Source: Gammaproteobacteria bacterium (GTDB lineage: Bacteria > Pseudomonadota > Gammaproteobacteria > Thiohalorhabdales > Thiohalorhabdaceae). Taken from it: a stretch of 14,456 bases of DNA. Location of the stretch: the NCBI GenBank assembly GCA_018609925.1, contig JAHEOG010000055.1, positions 1 to 14,456 of the forward strand. The letters are read 5' to 3'. Position numbers and translations under genes: made by a program. Below the pieces are notes generated by a model that was not told where the DNA came from, ran no database searches, and was given only the letters and a program-made list of their open reading frames with translations. Within the stretch, counting starts at the first letter, position 1; the number at the start of each line of letters is the position of its first letter. Of this stretch, positions 11,999 through 14,456 are shown one piece after another.

Positions 11999-14456
11999 AT
12001 GGCAAAGCTCTTTAAACGCATTTTTATCGGAATAGGAATTTTCTTCCTTTTGGGCTCGGTTACAGCCATTGGTGGCTATCTGTGGCTCGATGCCCAGCTT
12101 CCGCCCATCACCACCCTAACCAACTACCAGCCCGAGACCCCGATGCGGATCCACGCTCGGGACGGCAGCATCATCGGGGAATTCGGGGCAGAGACCCGCT
12201 ACCCGCTGGCCCCCGAGTCGGTCCCCGAACGGGTTAAGAACGCTTTTCTCGCCGCGGAAGACGCCAGCTTCTTCGATCACCCCGGCATCGATATCCAGGG
12301 CATCATCCGGGCCCTTATCGCGGACATCCAGGCCGGGGCGCCGGTTCAGGGGGCCTCCACCATCACCCAGCAGGTGGCGCGGACCTTCCTCCTGACCCGG
12401 GAGCGGACTATCATGCGCAAGCTGCGCGAGATGGTGCTCGCCTTCCGCATCGAGCAGCGCCTGACCAAGCCCGAGATCCTGCACCTGTATCTGAATCAGA
12501 TCTATCTCGGCAACGGCGCCTACGGCATCGAAGCCGCCGCCCGCACCTATTTCGGCAAATCGGTGCACCAGCTGACCCTCGCCGAGACCGCCCTGATCGC
12601 GGGGCTCCCCAAGGCCCCCTCCCGCTTCAATCCGGTGAACAACCCGGACGGCGCCCGGGGTCGTCGCAATTACGTGCTTCGGCAAATGGCCGAGCTCGGG
12701 ATGGTGGATCGGGAAGCCGCCACGAAAGCGCGTGAGGCGCCCATCCACACCGGGACCCATTCCGTCGTGGACACCCCCATGCCCCTGGTGGCCGAGGAGG
12801 TCCGTCGCCGTGTGGTGGACCGCTTTGGCGAAGACCGCGCCTACAAGGACGGCCTGCGCATCTTCACCGGGATTGACCCGGAGGCGCAGGCGCAGGCCCG
12901 TCGGGCCGTCCAGGAGGGGCTACTGGACTACACCTACCGGCACGGCTACCGGGGCCCCGAGGCCCACGTGGAGCTGGAGCCGATCCGGAAGCGCCTTCAA
13001 GGGAATGCAGAGGGACCCGATCTCCATGAGGTCCTGCTCGGCCGACTGGCCTCCTTCGAGCAACAGGGTCCGCTCCAGGTGGGGATCGTCCTGCGCTTCG
13101 GCCCGGAGGAGCCCTCGGAAACAGCCCAGCCGGCCAAGAGGGCCCGGGTCCTGTTAGCGGACGGCCGGGTCATCACCCTGCCGTGGCAGGGAATGAGCTG
13201 GGCACGACCCTACAAGACTCCCGAACGGCGGGGACCCCAGCCGGAAAAGGCCCCCGATGTCCTGACTCCCGGGGACGTCATTCGGCTGGAAAAGCGCCCC
13301 GACGGACCCTGGTTCCTCTCCCAGGTGCCCCGGGTCCAGGCCGCCCTGGTGGCCATGGAGCCTCAATCCGGACGGATCCGGGCCCTGGTCGGAGGATTCG
13401 ACCCAGGCTCTTCCGACTACAACCGTGCCGTCCAGGCCCGGCGGCAGCCGGGCTCCGCCTTCAAGCCCTTCATCTACGCGACCGCCCTGGATCAGGGCCT
13501 CACCCCTACTACCCTGATCAACGACGCCCCCATTGTCTTCGAGGACGAGGCCCTGGAGACCCGCTGGCGCCCGGAGAACTACTCCCAGACCTTCCACGGC
13601 CCCACTCGGCTCCGGGCCGGTCTGGAGAATTCCCGCAACCTGGTCACCATCCGGCTCCTGCGGGAGCTGGGAGTGGACCCCACCATCCGCCTCGCCTCCC
13701 GGTTCGGGTTCGATCCGCAGCGCCTGCCCCGCAATCTGTCCCTGTCCCTGGGGGCGGGCTCTTTGCCCCCGATCCAGATGGTCCGGGGCTTCGCCGTCTT
13801 CGCCAACGGGGGCCTGCGGGTGGACCCGATCCTGATCGAGCGCTCCGAGGATCGCGGGGGGCGGCCTCTGACCCGCCGGATCGCCCGCTCCGGCTGCGTT
13901 CGCTGCCACCGCGCCGGGAATCCCCGCCAGCCGGACAGCGACACCCTGGACCGCCACCCGGAGGCCCGTTTCCATCCGAGGTTCCAGGCCGAGCGGGTCC
14001 TCTCCCCCCAGGTGAACTACCAGATGGTGAGCCTCCTGCAGGGGGTAGTTCAGCGGGGCACCGGGTGGCGGGCCAAGCGCCTGGGGGTCCCCGTAGCCGG
14101 TAAGACCGGAACCTCCAACAACCAGCGCGACGCCTGGTTCCTCGGCTTTACCCCGGATTTGGTGGCCGGGGTCTATGTGGGTTACGACCAGCCCCAAACC
14201 CTGGGGGCTCAGGAGACGGGCTCCCGGGCAGCCGCCCCCATCTGGGTGGATTTCATGGATTGGGCCTTGCAAGAAAGCCCCGAGCCCTCCTTCGACCGCC
14301 CCGGCGGGCTGGTGACCGTCCGCATCGATGCCGAGACGGGCAAGCTCGCGGCCCCCTGGAGCGAAGAGACCCTGTTCGAGGTCTTCCGGGAAGGCAACGC
14401 CCCTTCCGAGACCCCGCCCCGACCCACCGCCACCGAGGCCTCGGATTCGGAAAGCG
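11999..14456 (+). CDS. mrcA: Penicillin-binding protein 1A, bifunctional transglycosylase/transpeptidase (3' end cut by window edge)
   Basis: Inner-membrane enzyme that polymerises and cross-links peptidoglycan in the periplasm. 819 codons are visible without a stop; homologues are about 820-850 residues, so little is missing. Order: membrane anchor (about 9-30); GT51 transglycosylase with catalytic E87 in AAEDASFFDHPG and GASTITQQVAR; a linker with an OB-like domain (about 290-440), which in E. coli PBP1A relatives contacts outer-membrane activators; then the transpeptidase with nucleophile S486 in SAFK, S545-R-N547, and K702-T-G. A CxxC pair (C633, C636) precedes the KTG box, as E. coli PBP1A also has (CPEC); here it reads CVRCH. 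The ATG has no strong ribosome site nearby. Called ponA in Pseudomonas. Divergent from pilM, as usual in gammaproteobacteria. Confidence 0.96.
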   Translation, partial: MAKLFKRIFIGIGIFFLLGSVTAIGGYLWLDAQLPPITTLTNYQPETPMRIHARDGSIIGEFGAETRYPLAPESVPERVKNAFLAAEDASFFDHPGIDIQGIIRALIADIQAGAPVQGASTITQQVARTFLLTRERTIMRKLREMVLAFRIEQRLTKPEILHLYLNQIYLGNGAYGIEAAARTYFGKSVHQLTLAETALIAGLPKAPSRFNPVNNPDGARGRRNYVLRQMAELGMVDREAATKAREAPIHTGTHSVVDTPMPLVAEEVRRRVVDRFGEDRAYKDGLRIFTGIDPEAQAQARRAVQEGLLDYTYRHGYRGPEAHVELEPIRKRLQGNAEGPDLHEVLLGRLASFEQQGPLQVGIVLRFGPEEPSETAQPAKRARVLLADGRVITLPWQGMSWARPYKTPERRGPQPEKAPDVLTPGDVIRLEKRPDGPWFLSQVPRVQAALVAMEPQSGRIRALVGGFDPGSSDYNRAVQARRQPGSAFKPFIYATALDQGLTPTTLINDAPIVFEDEALETRWRPENYSQTFHGPTRLRAGLENSRNLVTIRLLRELGVDPTIRLASRFGFDPQRLPRNLSLSLGAGSLPPIQMVRGFAVFANGGLRVDPILIERSEDRGGRPLTRRIARSGCVRCHRAGNPRQPDSDTLDRHPEARFHPRFQAERVLSPQVNYQMVSLLQGVVQRGTGWRAKRLGVPVAGKTGTSNNQRDAWFLGFTPDLVAGVYVGYDQPQTLGAQETGSRAAAPIWVDFMDWALQESPEPSFDRPGGLVTVRIDAETGKLAAPWSEETLFEVFREGNAPSETPPRPTATEASDSES

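Noticed and set aside
11821..12019. PilM and PBP1A both begin MAKL with similar codons (possible inverted duplication of the gene starts)
   Set aside because: The likeness stops after four or five codons and the intergenic sequence between is not symmetric; simple chance and common early-codon use explain it.
13154..14272. Minus-strand open frame of 372 codons opposite PBP1A
   Set aside because: Falls on the transpeptidase domain with intact SxxK, SxN and KTG motifs; the product is G/P/Q-rich and unlike any family I know.
1..14456. Search for CRISPR repeats, insertion-sequence ends, tRNA or rRNA genes and phage attachment sites
   Set aside because: No spaced repeats, terminal inverted repeats, cloverleaf-like sequences or transposase/integrase reading frames were seen on either strand.

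Overview
The window reads as chromosomal housekeeping DNA from a GC-rich gammaproteobacterium. The order PBP1A, divergent pilMNOPQ, aroK, aroB is the gammaproteobacterial arrangement known from Pseudomonas and its relatives. High GC, many GTG/TTG starts and stop/start overlaps, and an Mrp-type cation antiporter cluster suggest a Chromatiales/Ectothiorhodospiraceae- or Thiohalorhabdus-like organism, possibly one coping with salt or alkali. That placement is inference. I see no mobile element, CRISPR array, rRNA or tRNA gene, and no sign of recent transfer.

Layout. From 11839 down to 1 every convincing gene lies on the minus strand: pilM, pilN, pilO, pilP, pilQ, aroK, aroB, a dGTPase-like gene, a small membrane-protein gene, a YdcH/DUF465 gene, hemE, then mrpE, mrpF, mrpG, a DUF4040 (MrpA C-terminal-like) subunit and the start of mrpB, which runs off the left edge. 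One gene, the bifunctional penicillin-binding protein PBP1A, goes the other way from 11999 and runs off the right edge, probably near its natural end. The two directions are separated by a 159-bp AT-richer intergenic region holding a good extended -10 promoter for pilM, two 10-bp palindromes and a short direct repeat. No gene-free stretch exceeds 300 bases.

How the genes work together. PilM, PilN, PilO and PilP form the type IV pilus alignment complex, which links the inner-membrane motor to the outer-membrane secretin PilQ. PilQ must cross the peptidoglycan that PBP1A builds. AroK and AroB are two shikimate-pathway enzymes co-transcribed behind pilQ in many gammaproteobacteria. The dGTPase-like protein acts on nucleotides, HemE on uroporphyrinogen in heme synthesis, and the Mrp subunits on Na+/H+ exchange at the inner membrane. 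The last groups look like neighbours on one long directon rather than one pathway.

Novelty. I do not see an undescribed system. The points most worth checking are a PilQ with three AMIN-like modules instead of the usual two, the Mbh-like order and subunit fusion of the Mrp module, the overlapping pair of small genes between dgt and hemE, the palindromic divergent promoter region, and a strong hairpin just before the aroK ribosome-binding site.
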